Below, piece after piece: positions 11,338 to 20,689 of a stretch of DNA of 64,000 bases; positions within the stretch are counted from its first letter, which is position 1; every line of letters starts with the position of its first letter. A model generated the notes under the pieces. The model saw nothing but the letters and a program-made list of their open reading frames with translations. It made no database searches and was not told the DNA's origin. This DNA is from Erpobdella octoculata. Lineage: Eukaryota; Annelida; Clitellata; Hirudinida; Erpobdellidae. The position numbers were made by a program, and so were the translations under genes. Location of the stretch: contig OZ022240.1 of assembly GCA_963978895.1 (NCBI GenBank), positions 14,746,220 to 14,810,219 on the forward strand, read 5' to 3'.

Positions 11338-12019
11338 CTAGCGGGGGTACCCGGCGTTGCCCGAGGTTTTTAGAGTTTTTTCAATGTTTGTCTCTCACGC
11401 TCCCGTTTCCTTTCCCGCTCCCGCTCGCTCTCCCGTTCCTGGTCACTTTCCCGCTCCCGATCGCTTTTCCGATCCCGGTCGCTTTTCCTCTCCCGGTCGC
11501 TTTCCCGCTCCCGGTTGCTTTTCCGCTCCCGGTCGCTTTTCCGCTCCCGGTCGCTTTCCCGTTTCTGGTCGCTTTTCCGCTTCCGGTCGCTTTTCCGCTC
11601 CTGGTCGCTTTCCCGTTCCTGGTCGCTTTCCGTTCCTGGTCGCTTTCCGTTCCCGGTCGCTTTCCCGCTCACGCTTGCTCTCCCGTTCCCGCTCATTTTT
11701 TTTACTTTTTTCCTAACTTCTTTTAGCCCTTCAAAACGTAAAATAGATTTGCTAAACTGGCTAAAAGTTGCTCGAAGCCTTCTAAAGTTGTTATGTAAAC
11801 TAAATTTATTACGAAATTAACTTTGACACCCCTCCGCTCATTTTGTATGCGATTGCATTTTTTTCCACACAAACTTTTTCCAATTGCCTCTCAAGCTTGT
11901 GTGAAAATTGCATTACGATCGGTTGAATGGTGTAGCAATGCATAAATAACATACATATATACATATATACATACATACATACATACAAACATTCATTTAT
12001 ATATATATATATATATAGA
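11338..12019 (-). mobile_element. Helitron A1, complete non-autonomous copy
   Basis: On the minus strand it starts with TC (12019-12018) followed by TATATA...AAATGAATG and the conserved block GCATTGCTACACCATTCA, and ends with a CCGGGCAACGCCGGG hairpin and CTAG (11341-11338), followed by T (11337 is A on plus). The interior is a degenerate G/A-rich minisatellite of about 18-20 bp units (GGGAAAGCGACCGGGAGC type). 682 bp, no Rep/helicase. Its 5' TC directly abuts Helitron B1. Confidence 0.85.
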
Positions 12020-13365
12020 CTAGCAGTGCCCGTAGCGGCTTCGCTCGCATGAAATTTGAGTATTTGAACCATGCATACATAGTAGAGTACTGCACGGATC
12101 AATTTTTTAGGTCTCGGCTCGGCCCGTCGACAACTTGGCCCAACCCGTTTCAAAAACCGAAATTCCTGGCCCGGCACGGCCCGTCTAATATGGGCCCGGC
12201 CCGTTTTTACAGGCCTAGAAGTTCTATATACTTGATGAAAAACTTCGGCCTGTCCCACCTTGACTTCACGTTTAGCCTGAACACCCTAAAATCACTAAAA
12301 TGTCTATATACTTGGTTAAAAATCTCGGCCCGTCCCACCTTGATTTAAGGTTTGGGCAGGGCCGTATGAAGACCCTAAAATAACGGCTTGGCCCGTCCGT
12401 CCGGTGATAAACTGAACTCATTTACTTTTAACCGGCACAAAACCTCAAAATACTATTTTTCACATCTGTAGCACTTACAGTTTTTGAGTAGCAGTTATTT
12501 TAAAATCAAATAACCTTTTTTCCACCTCACATTTGAGGTCCTGGAACTGGAAACCAAATTTTCAAAAAATGGTAAAACACGTATATCATTATTTCTGGAG
12601 TAGAAACCAAATACTAATTTTTACTCCTGTAGCATCTACTGTTTTCGAGTAGCAGTTACATTAAAAACCAAATAACCTTATTTTCCACCCCACATTTGAG
12701 GTCCTGAAAACCAAATTTTAAAAAAATGGTAAAACACGTATATCTTTATTTTTAGAATAGAAACTAAATACTAATTTTTACATCTGTGGTATTTACAGTT
12801 TTTGAGTAGCAGTTACTTTAAAAAACAAATAACCCTATTTTCCACCCCACATTTGAAGTCCTGGAAACTAAATTTTCAAAAAATGCTGAAACACGTATTT
12901 CATTATTTTTGGAGTAGAAACTAAGTACTAATTTTCACTCCTGTAGCATTCACAGTTTTTGAGTAGCAGCCACTTTAAAAACCAAATAACCCAATTTTCC
13001 AACCCACATTTGAGATCCGGGAAACCGAATTTTCAAAAAATGGTGAAACACGTATCTTTTTATTTTTCAAAAAGAATCCATATACCAAATTTCAAAATCT
13101 CCTCATTTTTGGTTTTCGAGATATACATTGTTTTAGAAAAAAGTTTGTTTTCCAGTTTTTTCCCCTCAGGAGCAAAATTTTCAAAAATCTTTTCTTAGCG
13201 GATGTTTACGCTATAAAAGTAATATAAGTTCCAAATTTCACGTTCCTAGGATGAGGCGTTTGAGCTCGGCGTTGATTATCAGTCAGTCATCTGTCAGTCA
13301 GTCAGTCAGTCAGTCAGTCAGTCAGTCAGTCAGTCAGTCAGGACATGTTCTTTTATATATATAGA
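12020..13365 (-). mobile_element. Helitron B1, complete non-autonomous copy
   Basis: Minus strand: 5' TCTATATATATAAAAGAACA at 13365, preceded by A (13366 is T on plus), an AGTC tract (about 13285-13341), four tandem units of about 157-161 bp, a GGCCCGT-rich block, then the hairpin AGCGAAGCCGCT, about ten bases, and CTAG at 12023-12020, followed by T. Insertion between A and T plus TC...CTAG and the terminal hairpin are textbook Helitron features. 1346 bp, no protein-coding capacity. A shortened relative lies at 60091. Confidence 0.88.
12486..13115. repeat. Four tandem ~158-bp units inside Helitron B1
   Basis: Unit starts, marked by GAGTAGCAG, are at 12486, 12647, 12804 and 12961 (spacings 161, 157, 157). 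Each contains AAATAACC, CCACATTTGAGGTCC-like and AATGGTAAAACACGTAT-like words. Only remnants of this block remain in copy B2. Confidence 0.9.
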
Positions 13366-13714
13366 TTGTAAATATATACAATCCGACTTACCTCAGCAAA
13401 GTCGCGCACGATGCCTTAATGTCATTTTTCAACCATTGCAAGAAATGGAATATAAATATCAGGATGTCCATTGTGTTGCATGGTCAACACTTTCCTGTGT
13501 GTGTGTGTGTTTGCTGGTGTGCGCTCTCATCCTCGGCGAGCCTTACCGACATTATTATTATTATTATTATTATTATAAACCAGGCCAGGCACTGGCAAGC
13601 CCCTCGCCGAACAATATAAACACAAACTGAACGCGCAAACAAATACAAGAGATTGATTTTTTTAAATTGTCATAATTTTGTACATTAAACTCTTAGTAAA
13701 AAACCAAAATAATT
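13366..13714 (+). repeat. Repeat S-like continuation and unclassified sequence
   Basis: Contains TATCAGGATGTCCAT, GGTCAACACTTTCC and GTGCGCTCTCATCCT, which correspond (reverse complement) to the right part of the 59.05-59.1 kb S repeat, then a (TTA)n tract about 13550-13576. It may be the other half of the S copy that ends at 11337, with the Helitrons between. Confidence 0.5.
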
Positions 13715-13748
13715 TGAAAGGCAAAACAACGTTTGCTGGGTCAGCTAG
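13715..13748 (+). mobile_element. Helitron C 3' terminus
   Basis: GGCAAAACAACGTTTGCTGG forms a GCAAA/TTTGC hairpin, followed by GTCAG and CTAG (13745-13748) then T. This is a third Helitron terminus type. The 5' end is not found, so only the end is annotated. Confidence 0.65.
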
Positions 13749-13765
13749 TGTATAATATATATATA

Positions 13766-14262
13766 CTAGAGATAGCCCGTCAAAAATGACGGATTTGTTT
13801 AAATCTAACTATATATTATTTTATGCATACATACATACATACATACATACATACATACATACATACAAACGGGAGCGAAAAAAAACGCATTAGGTAAACC
13901 TCTCGCTCGCTCCCATTTCCTTCTCCGCTTTCCCGTTCCCGGTCGCTTTTCCGCTCCCGATTGCTTTCCCGCTCCCGGTAGCTTTCCCGTTCTCGGTCGC
14001 TTTCCCTTTCGATCGAGAACGGGAATGGGAGAGCAAGCATGAGCGGGAACGGGAAAGGCGACCGGGAACGGGAAAGGGAACGGGAGAGGAAACAGGAGCG
14101 GAAAAACGACCGGAAGTTGGAAAGCGGCCGGGAACGGGAAAGCGACCGAGAACGGGAAAGCTAACGGGAACGGGAAAGCAAGCGGGGAAGGAAACCTGAG
14201 CGAGAGAGACAAACATTAGAAAAACCTCTAAAAACCCCGGGCAACGCCGGGCACCCCCGCTA

Positions 14263-14263
<1 letters not shown>
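13766..14263. mobile_element. Composite of two opposed Helitron 3' ends
   Basis: The left edge, read on the minus strand, ends with hairpin CCGTCATTTTTGACGG, GCTATCT and CTAG (13769-13766). The right edge, read on the plus strand, ends with CCCGGGCAACGCCGGG, CACCCCCG and CTAG (14260-14263) then T. Between them, C/T-rich minisatellite (about 13900-14010) switches to its G/A-rich complement (about 14010-14215), giving an inverted repeat centred near 14010. It looks like two copies joined head to head, or a fold-back derivative. An ACAT tract lies at about 13826-13865. Confidence 0.6.
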
Positions 14264-14320
<57 letters not shown>

Positions 14321-14400
14321 GAATGTTTGTATGTATGTATGTATGTATGTATGTATGTATGTATGTCCTTTATGCATTGCTACACCATTCATCCGATCAA
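14264..14400 (+). mobile_element. Helitron A-type 5' fragment with (TA)n
   Basis: A TA tract, then ATAAATGAATGTTTGTATG, a (TATG)n tract and GCATTGCTACACCATTCATC, the same order as in Helitron A copies. The initial TC has been lost in the TA tract, and no matching 3' end follows; it is cut off by the repeat that starts near 14480. Confidence 0.55.
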
Positions 14401-14479
14401 AAATTTTAGTTCGTTGACTTAGATAGAGGCAAATAAAAGCATTTTTTTTAAAACTATTTTTTATCTTTACTTGTTAGCT

Positions 14480-15084
14480 TTTTTAACTCTTTATTTTTTT
14501 TTCTTCATGTGGACAGCCATTCTACAAACTCCTAACTTCTTTAATATTTTTACCAATGCTTTTATTAACTCGTCGTCTCTGTTTGTTTCTCTGTCTGTCT
14601 GTTTGTTTCTCTGTCTGTTTCAAATCTTGCAATCAATTTTTGAGTCACTTCCTGATGATAGATTTTTTTCAAATTTTGCATACATGCTCAAAATAGAAGA
14701 CAATGCAATATTCAATTATTAGTTTTACAATAAGTCAATTAATTTAGTTAATTTTAATTAATTTCGATATTTCGATATAATTAAGATATTTCGACTTTAA
14801 TATAAAATAAAAGAGTAATATAAAAAAAAATTGATTGCAAAATTTGTGTTTTAATTACATATAAAAGCATTGGGTTTTAAAAATTCGTTTTTAATTTACT
14901 TGTTCCTATATGCGGACAGCCTAGCCTGTTAGTTCTTAAGTATCTCACATCACTCTTGTTTGTCTTTTATTTCTCTTAGTTTTTACTCCTTCTCTCAACT
15001 TTCTGGATTAAGTTAGCCGGATTGACCCACTGGAATCAGACAAAGGGGGCATGGCCCGTTTGGTTGCAACTGGATCCGCCAGTG
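14480..15084. mobile_element. CACTGGCGGATC-ended element, copy 1, with nested repeat
   Basis: The right end GGATCCGCCAGTG (to 15084) and internal landmarks (GGACAGCCTA, ATATCAC-like CACATCACTCTTGTTT, GACAAAGGGGGC) match 31127-31856. The copy is split by another dispersed repeat at about 14556-14907, which recurs at 27922-28220. The left terminus is not clear. Probably a non-autonomous DNA transposon. Confidence 0.6.
14556..14907. repeat. Dispersed repeat nested in the above
   Basis: Begins AATGCTTTTAT, CTCGTCGTCTCTGTTTGT, with TTGCAATCAATTTTTGAGTC, GACAATGCAATATTCAATTA and AAAGCATTGGGTTTTAAAAA; nearly the same order at 27922-28220. AT-rich, no ORF, class unknown. Confidence 0.75.
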
Positions 15085-15397
15085 GTCTAGCAGAATGTGG
15101 ACGGTTCAACTCACATTCGTTGTCTAGTTGCCCATGTTGTCGGAATTGTAGCAGATAAAATAGTCATACAATTCAAGAATTTTGTTACAGTTAGTTTTCG
15201 GAAAATATCTCTGAAACTATGTTACCTCGACGATTTCTGATTGACCAATTAAGTAGTGGACCAAAGCGCTGGAGATAGTTCATCTTCAATGTTCAACTGT
15301 ATACTGTTTTTGAGCTCCTGCTAATGCAAACATATTTTGGTCAAAATTAAATCCAAAATAACAAGCATTTAAAACACTTTCAAAATTTTATCATCTA

Positions 15398-15645
15398 CTA
15401 GCGGGGTATCCGGCGTTGCCCGGGGGTTTTCTATTGCTTTTTTCTGTAGTTCACGTTTTCTTCCCCGCTTGCTCTCCTATTCCGGGTCACTTTCCCGTTC
15501 CAGCTTGCTTTCACGTTTGCGGTCGCTTTCCTGTTCCTGGTCGCTTTCCCGCCCCCGCTTGCTCTCCCCTTCCTAGTCGCTTTCCCGTTCTCGGTCGTTT
15601 ACCACTCCCGCTTGCTCTATTGCTCTTTGCAGTGGCGCAACCAGA
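15398..15645 (-). mobile_element. Helitron A-type 3'-end fragment
   Basis: On minus: CCCGGGCAACGCCGG, then ATACCCCG and CTAG (15401-15398), preceded on plus by A at 15397. The interior is the usual C/T-rich (plus) minisatellite. The 5' part is missing; the sequence breaks off near a CAGTGGCGCAACCAG word at about 15638 that resembles a hAT-type end. Confidence 0.65.
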
Positions 15646-15825
15646 CAAAATCTTTTTTTTACTATCTTTAGTCTGCAGTCTTTTTTTTTAGTTTCTTTAA
15701 TAATTTATTAATGAAAGAAAAAAAAGACTGCAAACTGAAGATAGTCAAACTCAGTCTCAAACCAGTTAAAGCAATTGTTAAAAAAATAAGTTTATGAATA
15801 AATGTAACACTCATGGGATCATCGC

Positions 15826-16024
15826 AAATTATCCCAGGACAACTGATCCCAGGACTACTGATCCCAGGACTACTGATCCCAGGACAACTGATCCCAGGAC
15901 AACTGATCCCGGGACAACTGATCCCACGGACAACTGATCCCATGGACAACTGATCCCACGGACAACTGATCCCACGGACAACTGATCCCATGGACAACTG
16001 ATCCCATAGACAACTGATCCCATA
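15826..16024. repeat. 12-unit minisatellite ACTGATCCCA
   Basis: ACTGATCCC occurs at 15842, 15857, 15872, 15887, 15902, 15917, 15933, 15949, 15965, 15981, 15997 and 16013. The spacing is 15 for the first steps and 16 afterwards, because the spacer changes from AGGACA to ACGGACA/ATGGACA types. Confidence 0.95.
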
Positions 16025-16139
16025 TCCTCATCATTTTATATTTCACTGTTTCTGCAATCAATAAACTGATATTAACATACATAATTTCCGATTTCTGTTT
16101 GTATGTACGAATGTATGTGTATGTATGTATGTATGTATG

Positions 16140-16198
16140 CAGTGGCGTACCTAGGGTCTTCTGCGCCCGGGGACAAAACACAAAATCTGCGCCCCCCT
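16140..16198 (+). mobile_element. hAT-type terminal fragment
   Basis: Begins CAGTGGCGTACCTAGGG after a (TATG)n tract and ends in GCGCCCCCC, then turns into ACAT repeat. CAGTGGCG termini recur at 10199 (reversed) and 57754. Only about 59 bp remain. Confidence 0.5.
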
Positions 16199-16859
16199 AT
16201 ACATACATACATACATACATACATACATACATACATACATACATACATACATACATACATACATACATACATACATACATACATACATACATACATACAT
16301 ACATACATACATACATACATACATACATACATACATACATACATACATACATACATACATACATACATACATACATACATACATACATACATACATACAT
16401 ACATACATACATACATACATACATACATACATACAAACATACATACATACATACATACATACATACATACATACATACATACATACATACATACATACAT
16501 ACATACATACATACATACATACATACATACATACATACATACATACATACATACATACATACATACATACATACATACATACATACATACATACATACAT
16601 ACATACATACATACATACATACATACATACATACATACATACATACATACATACATACATACATACATACATACATACATACATACATACATACATACAT
16701 ACATACATACATACATACATACATACATACATACATACATACATACATACATACATACATACATACATACATACATACATACATACATACATACATACAT
16801 ACATACATACATACATACATACATACATACATACATACATACATACATACATACATACA

Positions 16860-16927
<68 letters not shown>
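16199..16927. repeat. (ACAT)n ~690 bp, then (AT)n
   Basis: A nearly pure tetranucleotide tract, about 172 units, with a single base interruption at 16436 (A instead of T), ending at 16888, followed by about 39 bp of AT. The very long YIHT and YVCM open frames on both strands are artefacts of this repeat. Confidence 0.97.
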
Positions 16928-16928
<1 letters not shown>

Positions 16929-17096
16929 CCAAATTGCTAACATACATACTTAGCAAATTATGTATGCAGATATGTTTATATATAAATATATATATTGCTA
17001 TATCTATGGTACTGATTTAACTTTTCCCAGCTATTGATATCCCGACAAGTATTTTTATTAACATTGATTATATTAGAAGGTATAAGTAGCATTAAC
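16928..17096. repeat. 169-bp direct repeat, copy 1
   Basis: From GCCAAATTGCTAACATAC to GTAGCATTAAC, identical by eye to 18151-18319; both copies are preceded by ACAT and TA tracts. It flanks the retrotransposon fragment 17097-18060. Confidence 0.95.
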
Positions 17097-18060
17097 TTCG
17101 AAGATGGAAGTTGAAAGACGATGATTCGTGCATGTTATGCGGGCAATCGGAGACTCTCATTCACGTTCTTTCCTGTTGTTCGTTTTCACTTTCACACGGG
17201 AGGTACACTTGGCGTCATAACCAAGTACTCCGAAAATTGCTTGACTTCGTCAAAGAAGCGTGTAAGAAAGCAAAGACAAGAGGAATACAGCAGAAAAGGA
17301 AAATCTACTTTTTGAGAGAAGGCAATCTGAAGTTCCACAGGTTCAGATCTACAAGAGACTTTGAATGTGTGATGGGTGCTGCCGACGATTGGTCGGTTTC
17401 GGCTGATTTGGATGGCGAAAGAAAATTTCCAGAAGCCGTGAGATCTAGCGGCTTAAAGCCGGATATAATTGTATATTCTGACTTGGCCAAGACAATGTTC
17501 CTGATTGAACTCTCTGTGCCATGGGAAAGTAACATGGAATCTAGCAATATTTTCAAAGAGGAGAGATATAGGGAGTTAGCATGTGATTTGAATGCCAAAG
17601 GGTTCAGGACTGAAATTTTTGCAGTCGAGGTTGGCGTTCGAGGGTTGGTTAGCAGCTCAATGTTAAAACTGCTGAAAGCTCTTGGTTTTTCAAACCGAGA
17701 AAAAACTCGAGCCATCAAGGAGATCTCCCAGACAGCTGAAGCTGCATCTTTTTGGATTTTCGCTAATAGAAAAAAGAAAGCGCTACAAGATGCACACGAA
17801 ATGGTTTAGCCTTGTTTACATTGGGCGATAATCGTTCCGGCGATTTCAAGTTTTGTTTCGAACAGTTTTCTGCTGAATTTTGAATTTTCGTGTTTCAAGT
17901 TAGGAATTTGGAAATTTTTCTCGCCGAAGGGCGTCCGCCTGATCAACGGACGTGGGCCCACCTCTCTCTTAAAAGCGTCAAGAAGTTTAAGGGCCGAAAC
18001 GCTAAAAATGAGAGGTTCTTCTTCTGAAGACCTTCGGCGACGAAAGCTCGCAAAGAGTTA
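17097..18060 (+). pseudogene. R2/NeSL-like non-LTR element, 3' fragment with RLE
   Basis: An open frame from about 17111 to 17809 (232 codons) encodes the C-terminal part of a non-LTR retrotransposon polyprotein. Seen: a CMLCG...H...C zinc-finger motif followed by GRYTWRHNQVL near the start, then KPDIIV and FLIELSVPWES about residues 115-140, the PD...E core of the restriction-like endonuclease used by R2-, NeSL- and HERO-type elements, then AVEVGVRGLV and a C-terminal tail. The reverse transcriptase is absent, so it is 5'-truncated. A 3' UTR of about 250 bp follows. The frame itself is unbroken, suggesting recent insertion. Confidence 0.75.
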
Positions 18061-18071
18061 AACACACATTC

Positions 18072-18088
18072 ATACATACATACATACA

Positions 18089-18151
<63 letters not shown>

Positions 18152-18399
18152 CCAAATTGCTAACATACATACTTAGCAAATTATGTATGCAGATATGTTT
18201 ATATATAAATATATATATTGCTATATCTATGGTACTGATTTAACTTTTCCCAGCTATTGATATCCCGACAAGTATTTTTATTAACATTGATTATATTAGA
18301 AGGTATAAGTAGCATTAACCAAGCTTTATTTATTATCATCCAATAAACTAGAAAACCAATCTTTTGGACCTGTAATACGATTTGACAATTTTACAACAT
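18072..18399. repeat. Direct repeat copy 2 within an LTR-like sequence
   Basis: ACAT and TA tracts, then the second copy of the 169-bp repeat (18151-18319), then about 80 bp containing AATAAA (about 18342) and ending ...TTTACAACA immediately before a TTGGTGTCTTGAAGTGAG primer-binding-like stretch and a gag-like frame. I read it as the 3' part of an LTR. The left edge of the LTR is not defined. Confidence 0.5.
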
Positions 18400-19501
18400 T
18401 GGTGTCTTGAAGTGAGATGAGAAGAATGGTTTTGAAATCATTGGATGAGCTTTGGACAAGTGAATTGAAAGACGAGCTGGAGAAACGTGGCCTGAGCGAT
18501 ACAGGTAAAAAGGACGAACTTAGGGAACGCCTCTTAGACGCGTTATTGAATGAAGGCTATGGGCCTGACGACGATGAATATTTATTCGATATTGAAGCGG
18601 AGAAAATTAAAAAAAAATTGCTGGAGGAAGAAGGACAACAAGCGAGAGAAAACATGACAGTACAAGGGAAGACTGGATAAGGAATGATTCTTGGCCACGA
18701 AAACAAAGTAGCAACAGCCGGTACAACTGTTGAGAGTTTGGTCGCAGGGTTGGCTGAGGCAGTGGTGGACACGGTTCTGGACCAGCGGGTTGCTGGTGAT
18801 GTGGGTTGCTGTGACGAAACCCAATTTGAACTGGAGTCCACCAGCTGTGTCTCAGAGCATGTGACGGTCAGGTGGGTCATGATGATGAGCCTGTCAAAGA
18901 CGGTCATGATAAGGAACCTTGCAAAGATGTTCAAGGTGAACCATGCAAAGATGGTGATGACGAGCCTGGCAAAGATAGTGACAATGATACAGTCGGTTTG
19001 GATGTCGACAACAAATCTAAAGAAGATGAAAAGAATGTTGAAAACGAAATGCAAAACGATGAGGATGAAAGTGACGATGATGATTATAATAACGGAAGCC
19101 TCCATAACAGACGACGGCACCGAATATTCAAGGTCAGATTTTAGTGAAGATGGCGATGATTTGAAGAAAGATCCACTGGACGATACGAAAGTTGACACCG
19201 ATGAAATAACCGAGTTGGAATGTGAAAAGAAAACGTTCGATTGTAGCTTGGAAGAAAACAAAGATGACGGCGATGAACTTCTACAAAACAACAATAGCAA
19301 TGCAGCCAGCAAAAACTCTGAAAAAGACGAGCCAAGAACAGAGAACGGTACCGAGGATTCTAAATCAGATGAATCCACAGAGGATTCTAGATCAGATAGA
19401 CTAAGAGTCATTTTAAAATCAAATAACCGTTTGATGAAGGGATTTATTAGATTGATGGAACGTATTTTCGAAAAACCTTTTGAAGAGTTTCTTGAGAAAG
19501 A

Positions 19502-19503
<2 letters not shown>
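18400..19503 (+). pseudogene. LTR-retrotransposon gag-like remnant with SAP domain
   Basis: Starts with a primer-binding-like TGGTGTCTTGAAGTGAG, then an ATG at 18417. The first 88 codons hold a SAP motif (LWTSELKDELEKRGLSDTG, then KKDELRERLLDAL), a DNA-binding helix pair known from chromatin proteins and from some retroelement Gag proteins. After a stop at 18678-18680 the reading frame changes repeatedly, but a very acidic Asp/Glu/Lys/Ser-rich tract continues to about 19500, where it is cut by a TA tract. No protease or pol is present. It could instead be a fragment of a cellular SAP protein; the LTR-like context favours Gag. Confidence 0.5.

Positions 19504-19504
<1 letters not shown>

Positions 19505-19567
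<63 letters not shown>
19505..19567. repeat. (TA)n tract
   Basis: About 60 bp of pure TA separating the gag remnant from a Helitron 5' end. Confidence 0.95.
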
Positions 19568-19570
<3 letters not shown>

Positions 19571-19770
19571 TATATATAAAAATGAAATGTTTGTTTGTTT
19601 GTTCGGACATCAAATGAAAACGGCCGAACCGATTTAATTGAAATTTGGCACACTTATGTATCTTATTCAAGCGGTGGTTCCTGTGAAATTTTAAATAAAT
19701 TGGTTTCTCCGTTGATGTTTTATGGACAAAAAACGTTTTGGTCAGCGGTAGTAAGTTGGAGTATATATAT
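19568..19770 (+). mobile_element. Helitron-like 5'-end fragment
   Basis: TCTTATATATAAAAATGAAA after an A, then GTTTGTTTGTTCGG and GCCGAACCGATTTAATTGAA, typical of the 5' portion of Helitron-like elements. It runs into TA repeats, and no 3' CTAG hairpin is found. Confidence 0.55.
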
Positions 19771-19784
19771 ATATATGTAATGTA

Positions 19785-19886
<102 letters not shown>

Positions 19887-19937
19887 TTTTCCTATTGACT
19901 GAGTTCATGGTTTATATTTTTCATTCTAACAATTCTA

Positions 19938-20684
19938 TCTATATATATAAAAATGAATGTTTGTATGTATATATGTATATATGTTAATGGCGTTTATGCA
20001 TTGCTACACCATTCATCCGATCGTAATGAAATTTTCACACAACCTTGAGAGTCAAGGGGAATCAAATATAAAAAAAAATTTGAAATCTGTCACAAAATGA
20101 GCGGAGCGGAGCGGGTGAGCGAGCGGGAACTACATATATCGTCATATATTGAAAATTGGCTAAAAATACAATTTCAAATTTCAAATCTTACTATCGAATT
20201 AATTATACCACCTAAACGAAAAGCTATTGATTCCACAGTTTATTCGCAATATATATATGAATGTTTGTGGGTTAGTTTGTCTATTATAGAAACGGGAAAG
20301 CGACCCGGAACGGACAGCGATCGGGAACGGAAAAGCAAGCGTGAGCGGGAATGGGAGAGCAAACGTGAGCGGGAACGGGACAGCGACCGGGAACGGGAAA
20401 ACGACCGGGAGCGGGAAAGCGACCGAGAGCGGGAAAGTGACCGGGAGCGGTAAAGTGACCGGGAGCGGGAAAGCGACCGGGAGCGGGAAAACGACCGGGA
20501 GTGGGAAAGCGACCGGGAGCGGGAAAGCGACCGGGAGCGGGAAAGCGACCGGCAGCGGGAAAACGACCGAAAACGGGAAAGCGAACAGGAGTGGGAAAGC
20601 AGGTGGGAAAGGAAACGGGAGAGAAAGAGACAAACATTAGAAAAACCTCTAAAAAACCCGGGCAACGCCGGGTATCTCCGCTAG
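19938..20684 (+). mobile_element. Helitron A2, complete non-autonomous copy
   Basis: A at 19937, then TCTATATATATAAAAATGAA, the GCATTGCTACACCATTCATC block, a G/A-rich minisatellite with GGGAAAGCGACCGGGAGC-type units (about 20290-20610), the hairpin CCCGGGCAACGCCGGG, a short spacer and CTAG (20681-20684), then T. 747 bp. This is the best reference copy of family A in the window. The long Arg/Ser/Pro-rich frames on both strands come from the minisatellite. Confidence 0.9.
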
Positions 20685-20689
20685 TATAT

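Noticed and set aside
13381..13748. Placing the 5' end of Helitron C at the TCCGACTTACC after 13381
   Set aside because: TC after A is too common; the sequence does not resemble the other Helitron 5' ends.
15842..16024. Regularly spaced repeats as a CRISPR array
   Set aside because: Unit length is 15-16 bp with no unique spacers, in an animal genome; it is a minisatellite.
16072..17020. Very long open frames of YIHT and YVCM repeats on both strands
   Set aside because: They are translations of the ACAT/AT microsatellite, open in several frames at once; not genes.
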